A stretch of DNA of 64,000 nt from Brienomyrus brachyistius (Eukaryota > Chordata > Actinopteri > Osteoglossiformes > Mormyridae): positions 1 to 64,000 of the forward strand of contig NW_026042766.1 of NCBI RefSeq assembly GCF_023856365.1. Direction: 5' to 3'. The stretch's first letter is position 1; every line of letters starts with the position of its first letter. The position numbers and the translations under genes were made by a program. The notes under the pieces were generated by a model. The model made no database searches, had not been told where the DNA came from, and worked only from the letters and a program-made list of their open reading frames with translations. Positions 45,850 through 61,829 of the stretch are shown piece by piece.

Positions 45850-48800
45850 ATATGCTATGCTAATATGTTAATATGCTAAAATGCTAATATGCTAACACGA
45901 TATGCTAATATGCTAATTTGCTAATATGCTAATATGCTAACACGCTATGCTAATATGCTAATATGCTAATATGCTAATATGTTAATAAGCTAATATGCTA
46001 ATATGCTAATATGCTAATATGCTAATATGCTAATATGCTATGCTAATTTGCTAATATGTTAATATGCTAATGCGCTAATATGCTAACACGCTATGCTAAT
46101 ATGCTAATATGCTAATATGCTAATATGCTATGCTAATATGCTAATATGCTAATACGCTAATATGCTAACACGCTATGCTAATATGCTAATATGCTAATAT
46201 GCTAATATGCTAATATGCTATGCTAATTTGCTAATATGCTAATGTGCTAATATGTTAATATGCTAACACGCTATGCTAATATGCTAATATGCTAATACGC
46301 TAATATGCTAACACGCTATGCTAATATGCTAATATGCTAATATGCTAATATGCTAATATGCTATGCTAATTTGCTAATATGCTAATGTGCTAATATGTTA
46401 ATATGCTAACACGCTATGCTAATATGCTAATATGCTAATATGCTAATATGCTAATATGCTATGCTAATATGCTAATATGTTAATATGTTAATATGCTAAT
46501 ATGCTAATATGCTATGCTAATATGCTAATATGCTAATATGCTAATATGCTATGCTAATATGCTAATATGTTAATATGCTAATATGCTATGCTAATATGTT
46601 AATATGCTAATATGCTAATATGCTAATATGTTAATTCTCTAATATGCTAATATGCTAATATGCTAATATGCTAACATGCTATGCTAATATGCTAATATGA
46701 TAATATGCTAACACGCTATGCTAATATGCTAATATGCTAATATGCTATGCTAATATGCTAATATGCTAATACGCTAACACGCTATGCTAATATGCTAATA
46801 TGCTATGCTAATATGCTAATATGCTAATATGCTATGCTAATATGTTAATACGCTAACACGCTATGCTAATATGCTAATATGCTAATATGCTAATATGCTA
46901 ATATGCTAATATGCTATGCTAATATGCTAATATGCTAATATGCTAATATGCTATGCTAATATGCTAATATGCTATGCTAATATGCTAATATGCTAATATG
47001 CTAATATGCTATGTTAATATGCTAAATATGGTAATATGCTAATATGCTATGCTAATATACTAATATGCTAATACGCTAACACGCTATGCTAATATGCTAA
47101 TATGCTAATATGCTATGCTAATATGCTAATATGCTAATATGCTATGCTAATATACTAATATGCTAATATGCTAATATGCTATGCTAATATGCTAATATGC
47201 TAATATGCTAATATGCTAATATGCTATGCTAATATGCTAATATGCTAATACGCTAACACGCTATGCTAATATGCTAATATGCTAATATGCTATGCTAATA
47301 TGCTAATATGCTAACACGCTATGCTAATATGCTAATATGCTAATATGCTAATATGCTAATACGCTAATATGCTAACACGCTATGCTAATATGCTAATATG
47401 CTATGCTAATATGCTAATATGCTAATACGCTAATACGCTATGCTAATATGCTAATATGCTAATATGCTATGCTAATATGCTAATATGCTAACACGCTATG
47501 CTAATATGCTAATATGCTAATATGCTAATATGCTAATACGCTAATATGCTAACACGCTATGCTAATATGCTAATATGCTAATATGCTAATATGCTATGCT
47601 AATATGCTAATATGTTAATACGCTAATACGCTAACACGCTATGCTAATATGCTATGCTAATATGCTAATATGCTAATATACTATGCTAATATGCTAATAT
47701 GCTAATATGCTAATATGCTATGCTAATATGCTAATATGCTAATATGCTAATATGCTATGCTAATATGCTAATATGCTAATACGCTAACACGCTATGCTAA
47801 TATGCTAATATGCTAATATGCTAATATGCTAATATGCTATGCTAATATGCTATGCTAATATGCTATGCTAATATGCTAATATGCTAATATACTATGCTAA
47901 TATGCTAATATGCTAATATGCTAATATGCTATGCTAATATGCTAATATGCTAATATGCTAATATGCTATGCTAATATGCTAATATGCTAATACGCTAACA
48001 CGCTATGCTATATGCTAATATGCTAATATGCTAATATGCTAATATGCTATGCTAATATGCTATGCTAATATGCTATGCTAATATGCTAATATGCTATGCT
48101 AATATGCTAATATGCTAATATGCTATGCTAATATGCTAATATGCTAATATGCTATGCTAATATGCTAATATGCTAATATGTTAATATGCTATGCTAATAT
48201 GCTAATATGCTAATATGCTAATATGCTATGCTAATATGCTATGGTAATATGCTAATATGCTAATACGCTAACACGCTATGCTAATATGCTATGCTAATAT
48301 GCTAATATGCTAATATGCTAATATACTATGCTAATATGCTAATATGCTAATTTGCTAATATGCTATTCTAATATAATATGCTAATATGCTAATATGCTAT
48401 GCTAATATGCTAATATGCTAATACGTTAACACGCTTTGCTAATATGCTATGCTAATATGCTAATATGTTATGCTAATATGCTATGCTAATATGCTAATAT
48501 GCTAATATGCTAATATGCTATACTAATATGCTAATATGCTAATACGCTAACACGTTATACTATGCTAATATGCTAATATGCTAATATGCTAATATGCTAT
48601 GTTAATATGCTAATATGCTAATATGCTAATATGCTATGCTAATATGCTAATATGCTAATACGCTAACACGCTGCTAATATGCTAATATGCTAATATGCTA
48701 ATATGCTATGCTAATATGCTAATATGCTAATATGCTATGCTAATATGCTAATATGCTAATATGCTAATATGCTAATATGCTAATATGCTAATATGCTATG

Positions 48801-49782
48801 CTAATATGCTAATATGCTAATATGCTAACACGCTATGCTAATATGCTATGCTAATATGCTAATATGCTTAAATGCTATGCTAATATGCTAACATGCTAAT
48901 ATGCTAACATGCTAATATGCTAATATGCTAATTTGCTAATATGCTAATATGCTATGCTAATATGCTAATATGCTAATATGCTAATATGCTAATATGCTAA
49001 TATGCTAATATGCTATGCTAATATGCTAATATGCTAATATGCTAATATGCTAATATGCTAATATGCTAATATGCTAATATGCTATGCTAATATGCTAATA
49101 TGCTAATATGCTAATATGCTAATATGCTATGCTAATATGCTAATATATTAATATACTAATATACTAATATGCTAATATGCTAATATGCTATGCTAATATG
49201 CTAATATGCTAATATGCTAATATGCTAATATACTAATATGCTAATATGACGCTATGCTAATATGCTAATATGCTAATATGCTAATATGCTATGCTAATAT
49301 GCTAATATGCTAATACGCTAACACGCTATGCTAATATGCTAATATGCTAATATGCTAATATGCTATGCTAATATGCTAATATGCTAATATGCTAATATGC
49401 TAATATGCTATGCTAATATGCTAATACGCTAATATGCTAACATGCTATGCTAATATGCTAATATGCTAATATGCTATGCTAATATGCTAATATGCTAATA
49501 CGCTAACACGCTATGCAAATATGCTAATATGCTAATATGCTATGCTAATATGCTAATATGCTAATATGCTAATATACTATGCTAATATGCTAATATGCTA
49601 ATATGCTATGCTAATATGCTAATATGCTAATATGCTAATATGCTAATATGCTAATATGCTAATATGCTATGCTAATATGCTAATATGCTAACACGTTATA
49701 CTAATATGCTAATATGCTAATATGCTATGCTAATATGCTAATATGCTATGCTAATATGCTAATATGCTAATATGCTAATATG
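45850..49782 (+). repeat. A-family HOR unit, right copy 1
   Basis: The early part matches the start of the window: AAAATGCT and AACACGAT near 45880 pair with the same words near 276. It carries AATTCTCT 46633, TAAATATGG 47023, ATTCTAATATAAT about 48365, CTTAAATG 48867 and ATGCAAAT 49513. Near 49248 a junction ATGACGCT breaks the unit grammar. There the other copies have several further units, including AATACGCT and AACACGCT, so this copy carries a private deletion. Confidence 0.78.
49513..49520 (+). other. Canonical POU octamer ATGCAAAT, conserved A-unit position
   Basis: Same setting after AACACGCT, 3,886 bp from the previous site, following the unit spacing. Confidence 0.8.
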
Positions 49783-52700
49783 CTAGCACGATATGCTAAT
49801 ATGCTAATATGCTAATATGCTAATATGCTAATATGCTAATATGCTAACACGCTATGTTAATATGCTAATATGCTAATATGCTAATATGCTAATATGTTAA
49901 TAAGCTAATATGCTAATATGCTAATATGCTAATATGCTATGCTAATTTGCTAATATGTTAATATGCTAATGCGCTAATATGCTAACACGCTATGCTAATA
50001 TGCTAATATGCTAATATGCTAATATGCTATGCTAATATGCTAATATGCTAATACGCTAATATGCTAACACGCTATGCTAATATGCTAATATGCTAATATG
50101 CTAATATGCTAATATGCTATGCTAATTTGCTAATATGCTAATGTGCTAATATGTTAATATGCTAACACGCTATGCTAATATGCTAATATGCTAATACGCT
50201 AATATGCTAACACGCTATGCTAATATGCTAATATGCTAATATGCTAATATGCTATGCTAATTTGCTAATATGCTAATGTGCTAATATGTTAATATGCTAA
50301 CACGCTATGCTAATATGCTAATATGCTAATATGCTAATATGCTAATATGCTATGCTAATATGCTAATATGTTAATATGCTAATATGCTAATATGCTATGC
50401 TAATATGCTAATATGCTAATATGCTAATATGCTATGCTAATATGCTAAAATGTTAATATGCTAATATGCTATGCTAATATGTTAATATGCTATGCTAATA
50501 TGCTAATATGTTAATTCTCTAATATGCTAATATGCTAATATGCTAACATGCTATGCTAATATGCTAATATGCTAATATGCTAATATGCTAATACGCTAAT
50601 ATGCTATGCTAATATGCTAATATGCTAATATGCTAATATGCTATGCTAATATGCTAATATGCTAATACGCTAATACGCTAACACGCTATGCTAATATGCT
50701 AATATGCTAATATGCTAATATGCTATGCTAATATGCTAATATGCTAATATGCTAATACGCTAACACGCTATGCTAATATGCTAATATGCTATGCTAATAT
50801 GCTATGCTAATATGCTAATATGCTAATACGCTAACACGCTATGCTAATATGCTAATATGCTAATATGCTATGCTAATATGCTAATATGCTAATATGCTAT
50901 GCTAATATACTAATATGCTAATATGCTAATATGCTATGCTAATATGCTAATATGCTAATATGCTAATATGCTAATATGCTATGCTAATATGCTAATATGC
51001 TAATACGCTAACACGCTATGCTAATATGCTAATATGCTAATATGCTAATATGCTATGCTAATATGCTAATATGCTAATATGCTAATATGCTAATATACTA
51101 ATATGCTAATATGCTATGCTAATATGCTAATATGCTAACACGCTATGCTAATATGCTAATATGCTAATATGCTAATATGCTAATACGCTAATATGCTAAC
51201 ACGCTATGCTAATATGCTAATATGCTAATATGCTAATATGCTAATATGCTATGCTAATATGCTAATATGCTAATACGCTAACACGCTATGCTAATATGCT
51301 ATGCTAATATGCTAATATGCTAATATGCTAATATACTATGCTAATATGCTAATATGCTAATATGCTAATATGCTATGCTAATATGCTAATATGCTAATAT
51401 GCTAATATGCTATGCTAATATGCTAATATGCTAATACGCTAACACGCTATGCTAATATGCTAATATGCTAATATGCTAATATGCTATGCTAATATGCTAT
51501 GCTAATATGCTAATATGCTAATATGCTAATATGCTATGCTAATATGCTAATATGCTAATATGCTATGCTAATATGCTAATATGCTAATATGCTATGCTAA
51601 TATGCTAATATGCTAATATGCTATGCTAATATGCTAATATGCTAATATGCTATGCTAATATGCTAATATGCTAATATGCTAATATGCTATGCTAATATGC
51701 TATGGTAATATGCTAATATGCTAATACGCTAACACGCTATGCTAATATGCTATGCTAATATGCTAATATGCTAATATACTATGCTAATATGCTAATATGC
51801 TAATATGCTAATATGCTAATATGCTAATATGCTATGCTAATATGCTAATATGCTAATATGCTATGCTAATATGCTAATATGCTAATATGCTAATATGCTA
51901 ATATGCTAATATGCTAATATGTTAATATGCTAACACGCTATGCTAATATGCTAATATGCTATGCTAATATGGTAATATGCTTATATGCTATGCTAATATA
52001 CTAATATGTTAATATGCTAATATGCTAATATGCTATGCTAATATGCTAATATGCTAATATGCTAATATGCTATGCTAATATGCTAATATGCTAATATGCT
52101 AATATGCTAATATGCTATGCTAAGATGTTAATATGCTAATATGCTAATATGCTAATATGCTATGCTAATATGCTAATATGCTAATACGCTAACACGCTAT
52201 GCTAATATGCTAATATACTAATATGCTAATATGCTATGCTAATATGCTATGCTAATATGCTATGTTAATATGCTAATATGCTAATATGCTAATATGCTAA
52301 TATGCTAATATACTATGCTAATATGCTAATATGCTAATATGCTAATATGCTATGCTAATATGCTAATATGCTAATATGCTAATATGCTATGCTAATATGC
52401 TATGGTAATATGCTAATATGCTAATACGCTAACACGCTATGCTAATATGCTATGCTAATATGCTAATATGCTAATATGCTAATATACTATGCTAATATGC
52501 TAATATGCTAATTTGCTAATATGCTATTCTAATATAATATGCTAATATGCTAATATGCTATGCTAATATGCTAATATGCTAATACGTTAACACGCTATGC
52601 TAATATGCTATGCTAATATGCTAATATGTTATGCTAATATGCTATGCTAATATGCTAATATGCTAATATGCTAATATGCTATACTAATATGCTAATATGC

Positions 52701-53898
52701 TAATACGCTAACACGTTATACTATGCTAATATGCTAATATGCTAATATGCTAATATGCTATGTTAATATGCTAATATGCTAATATGCTAATATGCTATGC
52801 TAATATGCTAATATGCTAATACGCTAACACGCTGCTAATATGCTAATATGCTAATATGCTAATATGCTATGCTAATATGCTAATATGCTAATATGCTATG
52901 CTAATATGCTAATATGCTAATATGCTAATATGCTATGCTAATATGCTAATATGCTAATATGCTAACACGCTATGCTAATATGCTATGCTAATATGCTAAT
53001 ATGCTTAAATGCTATGCTAATATGCTAACATGCTAATATGCTAACATGCTAATATGCTAATATGCTAATTTGCTAATATGCTAATATGCTATGCTAATAT
53101 GCTAATATGCTAATATGCTAATATGCTAATATGCTAATATGCTATGCTAATATGCTAATATGCTAATATGCTAATATGCTAATATGCTAATATGCTAATA
53201 TGCTAATATGCTATGCTAATATGCTAATATATTAATATACTAATATGCTAATATGCTAATATGCTAATATGCTATGCTAATATGCTAATATGCTAATATG
53301 CTAATATGCTAATATACTAATATGCTAATATGCTAATATGCTAATACGCTAATATGCTAACACGCTATGCTAATATGCTAATATGCTAATATGCTAATAT
53401 GCTATGCTAATATGCTAATATGCTAATACGCTAACACGCTATGCTAATATGCTAATATGCTAATATGCTAATATGCTATGCTAATATGCTAATATGCTAA
53501 TATGCTAATATGCTAATATGCTATGCTAATATGCTAATACGCTAATATGCTAACATGCTATGCTAATATGCTAATATGCTAATATGCTATGCTAATATGC
53601 TAATATGCTAATACGCTAACACGCTATGCAAATATGCTAATATGCTAATATGCTATGCTAATATGCTAATATGCTAATATGCTAATATGCTAATATACTA
53701 TGCTAATATGCTAATATGCTAATATGCTAATATGCTAATATGCTAATATGCTAATATGCTAATATGCTAATATGCTAATATGCTATGCTAATATGCTAAT
53801 ATGCTAACACGTTATACTAATATGCTAATATGCTAATATGCTATGCTAATATGCTAATATGCTATGCTAATATGCTAATATGCTAATATGCTAATATG
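49783..53898 (+). repeat. A-family HOR unit, right copy 2 (about 4.12 kb)
   Basis: The unit is bounded by CTAGCAC at 49783 and 53899. It follows 3565 onward at an offset near 46,210. At about 50,800 it has lost roughly 230 bp that include the TAAATATGG marker (present at 4799 in the left domain); downstream the offset falls to about 45,980. It carries the AAGATGTT segment (about 52122), ATTCTAATATAAT (about 52525) and ATGCAAAT (53626). Confidence 0.8.
53626..53633 (+). other. Canonical POU octamer ATGCAAAT, conserved A-unit position
   Basis: Same setting after AACACGCT, 4,113 bp from the previous site. Confidence 0.8.
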
Positions 53899-56800
53899 CT
53901 AGCACGATATGCTAATATGCTAATATGCTAATATGCTAATATGCTAATATGCTAATATGCTAACACGCTATGTTAATATGCTAATATGCTAATATGCTAA
54001 TATGCTAATATGTTAATAAGCTAATATGCTAATATGCTAATATGCTAATATGCTATGCTAATTTGCTAATATGTTAATATGCTAAAATGCTAATATGCTA
54101 ACACGATATGCTAATATGCTAATTTGCTAATATGCTAATATGCTAACACGCTATGCTAATATGCTAATATGCTAATATGCTAATATATTAATAAGCTAAT
54201 ATGCTAATATGCTAATATGCTAATATGCTAATATGCTATGCTAATTTGCTAATATATTAATATGCTAATGCGCTAATATGCTAACACGCTATGCTAATAT
54301 GCTAATATGCTAATATGCTAATATGCTATGCTAATATGCTAATATGCTAATACGCTAATATGCTAACACGCTATGCTAATATGCTAATATGCTAATATGC
54401 TAATATGCTAATATGCTATGCTAATTTGCTAATATGCTAATGTGCTAATATGTTAATATGCTAACACGCTATGCTAATATGCTAATATGCTAATACGCTA
54501 ATATGCTAACACGCTATGCTAATATGCTAATATGCTAATATGCTAATATGCTAATATGCTATGCTAATTTGCTAATATGCTAATGTGCTAATTATGTTAA
54601 TATGCTAACACGCTATGCTAATATGCTAATATGCTAATATGCTAATATGCTATGCTAATATGCTAATATGTTAATATGCTAATATGCTAATATGCTATGC
54701 TAATATGCTAATATGCTAATATGCTAATATGCTATGCTAATATGCTAATATGTTAATATGCTAATATGCTATGCTAATATGTTAATATGCTAATATGCTA
54801 ATATGCTAATATGTTAATTCTCTAATATGCTAATATGCTAATATGCTAATATGCTAACATGCTATGCTAATATGCTAATATGATAATATGCTAACACGCT
54901 ATGCTAATATGCTAATATGCTAATATGCTAATATGCTATGCTAATATGCTAATATGCTAATACGCTAACACGCTATGCTAATATGCTAATATGCTATGCT
55001 AATATGCTAATATGCTAATATGCTATGCTAATATGTTAATACGCTAACACGCTATGCTAATATGCTAATATGCTAATATGCTAATATGCTAATATGCTAA
55101 TATGCTATGCTAATATGCTAATATGCTAATATGCTAATATGCTATGCTAATATGCTAATATGCTATGCTAATATGCTAATATGCTAATATGCTAATATGC
55201 TATGTTAATATGCTAAATATGGTAATATGCTAATATGCTATGCTAATATACTAATATGCTAATACGCTAACACGCTATGCTAATATGCTAATATGCTAAT
55301 ATGCTATGCTAATATGCTAATATGCTAATATGCTATGCTAATATACTAATATGCTAATATGCTAATATGCTATGCTAATATGCTAATATGCTAATATGCT
55401 AATATGCTAATATGCTAATATGCTATGCTAATATGCTAATATGCTAATACGCTAACACGCTATGCTAATATGCTAATATGCTAATATGCTATGCTAATAT
55501 GCTAATATGCTAACACGCTATGCTAATATGCTAATATGCTAATATGCTAATATGCTAATATGCTAATACGCTAATATGCTAACACGCTATGCTAATATGC
55601 TAATATGCTATGCTAATATGCTAATATGCTAATACGCTATGCTAATATGCTAATATGCTAATATGCTAATATGCTATGCTAATATGCTATGCTAATATGC
55701 TATGCTAATATGCTAATATGCTATGCTAATATGCTAATATGCTAATATGCTATGCTAATATGCTAATATGCTAATATGCTATGCTAATATGCTAATATGC
55801 TAATATGTTAATATGCTATGCTAATATGCTAATATGCTAATATGCTAATATGCTATGCTAATATGCTATGGTAATATGCTAATATGCTAATACGCTAACA
55901 CGCTATGCTAATATGCTATGCTAATATGCTAATATGCTAATATGCTAATATACTATGCTAATATGCTAATATGCTAATTTGCTAATATGCTATTCTAATA
56001 TAATATGCTAATATGCTAATATGCTATGCTAATATGCTAATATGCTAATACGTTAACACGCTATGCTAATATGCTATGCTAATATGCTAATATGTTATGC
56101 TAATATGCTATGCTAATATGCTAATATGCTAATATGCTAATATGCTAATATGCTATACTAATATGCTAATATGCTAATACGCTAACACGTTATACTATGC
56201 TAATATGCTAATATGCTAATATGCTAATATGCTATGTTAATATGCTATGTTAATATGCTAATATGCTAATATGCTAATATGCTATGCTAATATGCTAATA
56301 TGCTAATACGCTAACACGCTGCTAATATGCTAATATGCTAATATGCTAATATGCTATGCTAATATGCTAATATGCTAATATGCTATGCTAATATGCTAAT
56401 ATGCTAATATGCTAATATGCTATGCTAATATGCTAATATGCTAATATGCTAACACGCTATGCTAATATGCTATGCTAATATGCTAATATGCTTAAATGCT
56501 ATGCTAATATGCTAACATGCTAATATGCTAACATGCTAATATGCTAATATGCTAATTTGCTAATATGCTAATATGCTATGCTAATATGCTAATATGCTAA
56601 TATGCTAATATGCTAATATGCTAATATGCTATGCTAATATGCTATGCTAATATGCTAATATGCTAATATGCTATGCTAATATGCTAATATGCTAATATGC
56701 TAATATGCTAATATGCTATGCTAATATGCTAATATATTAATATACTAATATGCTAATATGCTAATATGCTAATATGCTATGCTAATATGCTAATATGCTA

Positions 56801-57391
56801 ATATGCTAATATGCTAATATACTAATATGCTAATATGCTAATATGCTAATACGCTAATATGCTAACACGCTATGCTAATATGCTAATATGCTAATATGCT
56901 AATATGCTATGCTAATATGCTAATATGCTAATACGCTAACACGCTATGCTAATATGCTAATATGCTAATATGCTAATATGCTATGCTAATATGCTAATAT
57001 GCTAATATGCTAATATGCTATGCTAATATGCTAATACGCTAATATGCTAACATGCTATGCTAATATGCTAATATGCTAATATGCTATGCTAATATGCTAA
57101 TATGCTAATACGCTAACACGCTATGCAAATATGCTAATATGCTAATATGCTATGCTAATATGCTAATATGCTAATATGCTAATATGCTAATATACTATGC
57201 TAATATGCTAATATGCTAATATGCTATGCTAATATGCTAATATGCTAATATGCTAATATGCTAATATGCTAATATGCTATATGCTATGCTAATATGCTAA
57301 TATGCTAACACGTTATACTAATATGCTAATATGCTAATATGCTATGCTAATATGCTAATATGCTATGCTAATATGCTAATATGCTAATATG
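53899..57391 (+). repeat. A-family HOR unit, right copy 3, short form (about 3.49 kb)
   Basis: The unit is bounded by CTAGCAC at 53899 and 57392. It lacks the AAGATGTT segment. It carries AATTCTCT 54816, TAAATATGG 55214, ATTCTAATATAAT about 55991, CTTAAATG 56491 and ATGCAAAT 57123. In length and marker order it closely resembles 91-3564. Confidence 0.82.
57123..57130 (+). other. Canonical POU octamer ATGCAAAT, conserved A-unit position
   Basis: Same setting after AACACGCT, 3,497 bp from the previous site. Confidence 0.8.
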
Positions 57392-60300
57392 CTAGCACGA
57401 TATGCTAATATGCTAATATGCTAATATGCTAATATGCTAATATGCTAATATGCTAACACGCTATGTTAATATGCTAATATGCTAATATGCTAATATGCTA
57501 ATATGTTAATAAGCTAATATGCTAATATGCTAATATGCTAATATGCTATGCTAATTTGCTAATATGTTAATATGCTAATGCGCTAATATGCTAACACGCT
57601 ATGCTAATATGCTAATATGCTAATATGCTAATATGCTATGCTAATATGCTAATATGCTAATACGCTAATATGCTAACACGCTATGCTAATATGCTAATAT
57701 GCTAATATGCTAATATGCTAATATGCTATGCTAATTTGCTAATATGCTAATGTGCTAATATGTTAATATGCTAACACGCTATGCTATATGCTAATATGCT
57801 AATACGCTAATATGCTAACACGCTATGCTAATATGCTAATATGCTAATATGCTAATATGCTAATATGCTAATATGCTATGCTAATTTGCTAATATGCTAA
57901 TGTGCTAATATGTTAATATGCTAACACGCTATGCTAATATGCTAATATGCTAATATGCTAATATGCTAATATGCTATGCTAATATGCTAATATGTTAATA
58001 TGCTAATATGCTAATATGCTATGCTAATATGCTAATATGCTAATATGCTAATATGCTATGCTAATATGCTAAAATGTTAATATGCTAATATGCTATGCTA
58101 ATATGTTAATATGCTATGCTAATATGCTAATATGTTAATTCTCTAATATGCTAATATGCTAATATGCTAACATGCTATGCTAATATGCTAATATGCTAAT
58201 ATGCTAATATGCTAATACGCTAATATGCTATGCTAATATGCTAATATGCTAATATGCTAATATGCTATGCTAATATGCTAATATGCTAATACGCTAATAC
58301 GCTAACACGCTATGCTAATATGCTAATATGCTAATATGCTAATATGCTATGCTAATATGCTAATATGCTAATATGCTAATACGCTAACACGCTATGCTAA
58401 TATGCTAATATGCTATGCTAATATGCTAATATGCTAATATGCTATGCTAATATGTTAATACGCTAACACGCTATGCTAATATGCTAATATGCTAATATGC
58501 TAATATGCTAATATGCTAATATGCTATGCTAATATGCTAATATGCTAATATGCTAATATGCTATGCTAATATGCTAATATGCTATGCTAATATGCTAATA
58601 TGCTAATATGCTAATATGCTATGTTAATATGCTAAATATGGTAATATGCTAATATGCTATGCTAATATGCTAATATGCTAATACGCTAACACGCTATGCT
58701 AATATGCTAATATGCTAATATGCTATGCTAATATGCTAATATGCTAATATGCTATGCTAATATACTAATATGCTAATATGCTAATATGCTATGCTAATAT
58801 GCTAATATGCTAATATGCTAATATGCTAATATGCTAATATGCTATGCTAATATGCTAATATGCTAATACGCTAACACGCTATGCTAATATGCTAATATGC
58901 TAATATGCTAATATGCTATGCTAATATGCTAATATGCTAATATGCTAATATGCTAATATACTAATATGCTAATATGCTATGCTAATATGCTAATATGCTA
59001 ACACGCTATGCTAATATGCTAATATGCTAATATGCTAATATGCTAATACGCTAATATGCTAACACGCTATGCTAATATGCTAATATGCTAATATGCTAAT
59101 ATGCTAATATGCTATGCTAATATGCTAATATGCTAATACGCTAACACGCTATGCTAATATGCTATGCTAATATGCTAATATGCTAATATGCTAATATACT
59201 ATGCTAATATGCTAATATGCTATGCTAATATGCTAATATGCTAATATGCTAATATGCTATGCTAATATGCTAATATGCTAATACGCTAACACGCTATGCT
59301 AATATGCTAATATGCTAATATGCTAATATGCTATGCTAATATGCTATGCTAATATGCTAATATGCTAATATGCTAATATGCTATGCTAATATGCTAATAT
59401 GCTAATATGCTATGCTAATATGCTAATATGCTAATATGCTATGCTAATATGCTAATATGCTAATATGCTAATATGCTAATATGCTAATATGCTAATATGC
59501 TAATATGCTATGCTAATATGCTAATATGCTAATATGCTAATATGCTATGCTAATATGCTATGGTAATATGCTAATATGCTAATACGCTAACACGCTATGC
59601 TAATATGCTATGCTAATATGCTAATATGCTAATATGCTAATATACTATGCTAATATGCTAATATGCTAATATGCTAATATGCTAATATGCTAATATGCTA
59701 TGCTAATATGCTAATATGCTAATATGCTATGCTAATATGCTAATATGCTAATATGCTAATATGCTAATATGCTAATATGTTAATATGCTAACACGCTATG
59801 CTAATATGCTAATATGCTATGCTAATATGGTAATATGCTTATATGCTATGCTAATATACTAATATGTTAATATGCTAATATGCTAATATGCTATGCTAAT
59901 ATGCTAATATGCTAATATGCTAATATGCTATGCTAATATGCTAATATGCTAATATGCTAATATGCTAATATGCTATGCTAAGATGTTAATATGCTAATAT
60001 GCTAATATGCTAATATGCTATGCTAATATGCTAATATGCTAATACGCTAACACGCTATGCTAATATGCTAATATACTAATATGCTAATATGCTATGCTAA
60101 TATGCTATGCTAATATGCTATGTTAATATGCTAATATGCTAATATGCTAATATGCTAATATGCTAATATGCTAATATACTATGCTAATATGCTAATATGC
60201 TAATATGCTAATATGCTATGCTAATATGCTAATATGCTAATATGCTAATATGCTATGCTAATATGCTATGGTAATATGCTAATATGCTAATACGCTAACA

Positions 60301-61829
60301 CGCTATGCTAATATGCTATGCTAATATGCTAATATGCTAATATGCTAATATGCTAATATACTATGCTAATATGCTAATATGCTAATTTGCTAATATGCTA
60401 TTCTAATATAATATGCTAATATGCTAATATGCTATGCTAATATGCTAATATGCTAATACGTTAACACGCTATGCTAATATGCTATGCTAATATGCTAATA
60501 TGTTATGCTAATATGCTATGCTAATATGCTAATATGCTAATATGCTAATATGCTATACTAATATGCTAATATGCTAATACGCTAACACGTTATACTATGC
60601 TAATATGCTAATATGCTAATATGCTAATATGCTATGTTAATATGCTAATATGCTAATATGCTAATATGCTATGCTAATATGCTAATATGCTAATACGCTA
60701 ACACGCTGCTAATATGCTAATATGCTAATATGCTAATATGCTATGCTAATATGCTAATATGCTAATATGCTATGCTAATATGCTAATATGCTAATATGCT
60801 AATATGCTATGCTAATATGCTAATATGCTAATATGCTAACACGCTATGCTAATATGCTATGCTAATATGCTAATATGCTTAAATGCTATGCTAATATGCT
60901 AACATGCTAATATGCTAACATGCTAATATGCTAATATGCTAATTTGCTAATATGCTAATATGCTATGCTAATATGCTAATATGCTAATATGCTAATATGC
61001 TAATATGCTAATATGCTATGCTAATATGCTAATATGCTAATATGCTAATATGCTAATATGCTATGCTAATATGCTAATATGCTAATATGCTAATATGCTA
61101 ATATGCTAATATGCTAATATGTAATATGCTATGCTAATATGCTAATATATTAATATACTAATATGCTAATATGCTAATATGCTAATATGCTATGCTAATA
61201 TGCTAATATGCTAATATGCTAATATGCTAATATACTAATATGCTAATATGCTAATATGCTAATACGCTAATATGCTAACACGCTATGCTAATATGCTAAT
61301 ATGCTAATATGCTAATATGCTATGCTAATATGCTAATATGCTAATACGCTAACACGCTATGCTAATATGCTAATATGCTAATATGCTAATATGCTATGCT
61401 AATATGCTAATATGCTAATATGCTAATATGCTAATATGCTATGCTAATATGCTAATACGCTAATATGCTAACATGCTATGCTAATATGCTAATATGCTAA
61501 TATGCTATGCTAATATGCTAATATGCTAATACGCTAACACGCTATGCAAATATGCTAATATGCTAATATGCTATGCTAATATGCTAATATGCTAATATGC
61601 TAATATGCTAATATGCTAATATACTATGCTAATATGCTAATATGCTAATATGCTATGCTAATATGCTAATATGCTAATATGCTAATATGCTAATATGCTA
61701 ATATGCTAATATGCTATGCTAATATGCTAATATGCTAACACGTTATACTAATATGCTAATATGCTAATATGCTATGCTAATATGCTAATATGCTATGCTA
61801 ATATGCTAATATGCTAATATGCTAATATG
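57392..61829 (+). repeat. A-family HOR unit, right copy 4, long form (about 4.44 kb)
   Basis: The unit is bounded by CTAGCAC at 57392 and 61830. It holds the full marker set, including the GGTAATATGCTTAT and AAGATGTT segment near 59830-59985, missing from the short form. A private two-base loss (ATGTAAT, near 61120) interrupts an octamer run. Confidence 0.82.
61544..61551 (+). other. Canonical POU octamer ATGCAAAT, conserved A-unit position
   Basis: Same setting after AACACGCT, 4,421 bp from the previous site. Confidence 0.8.
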
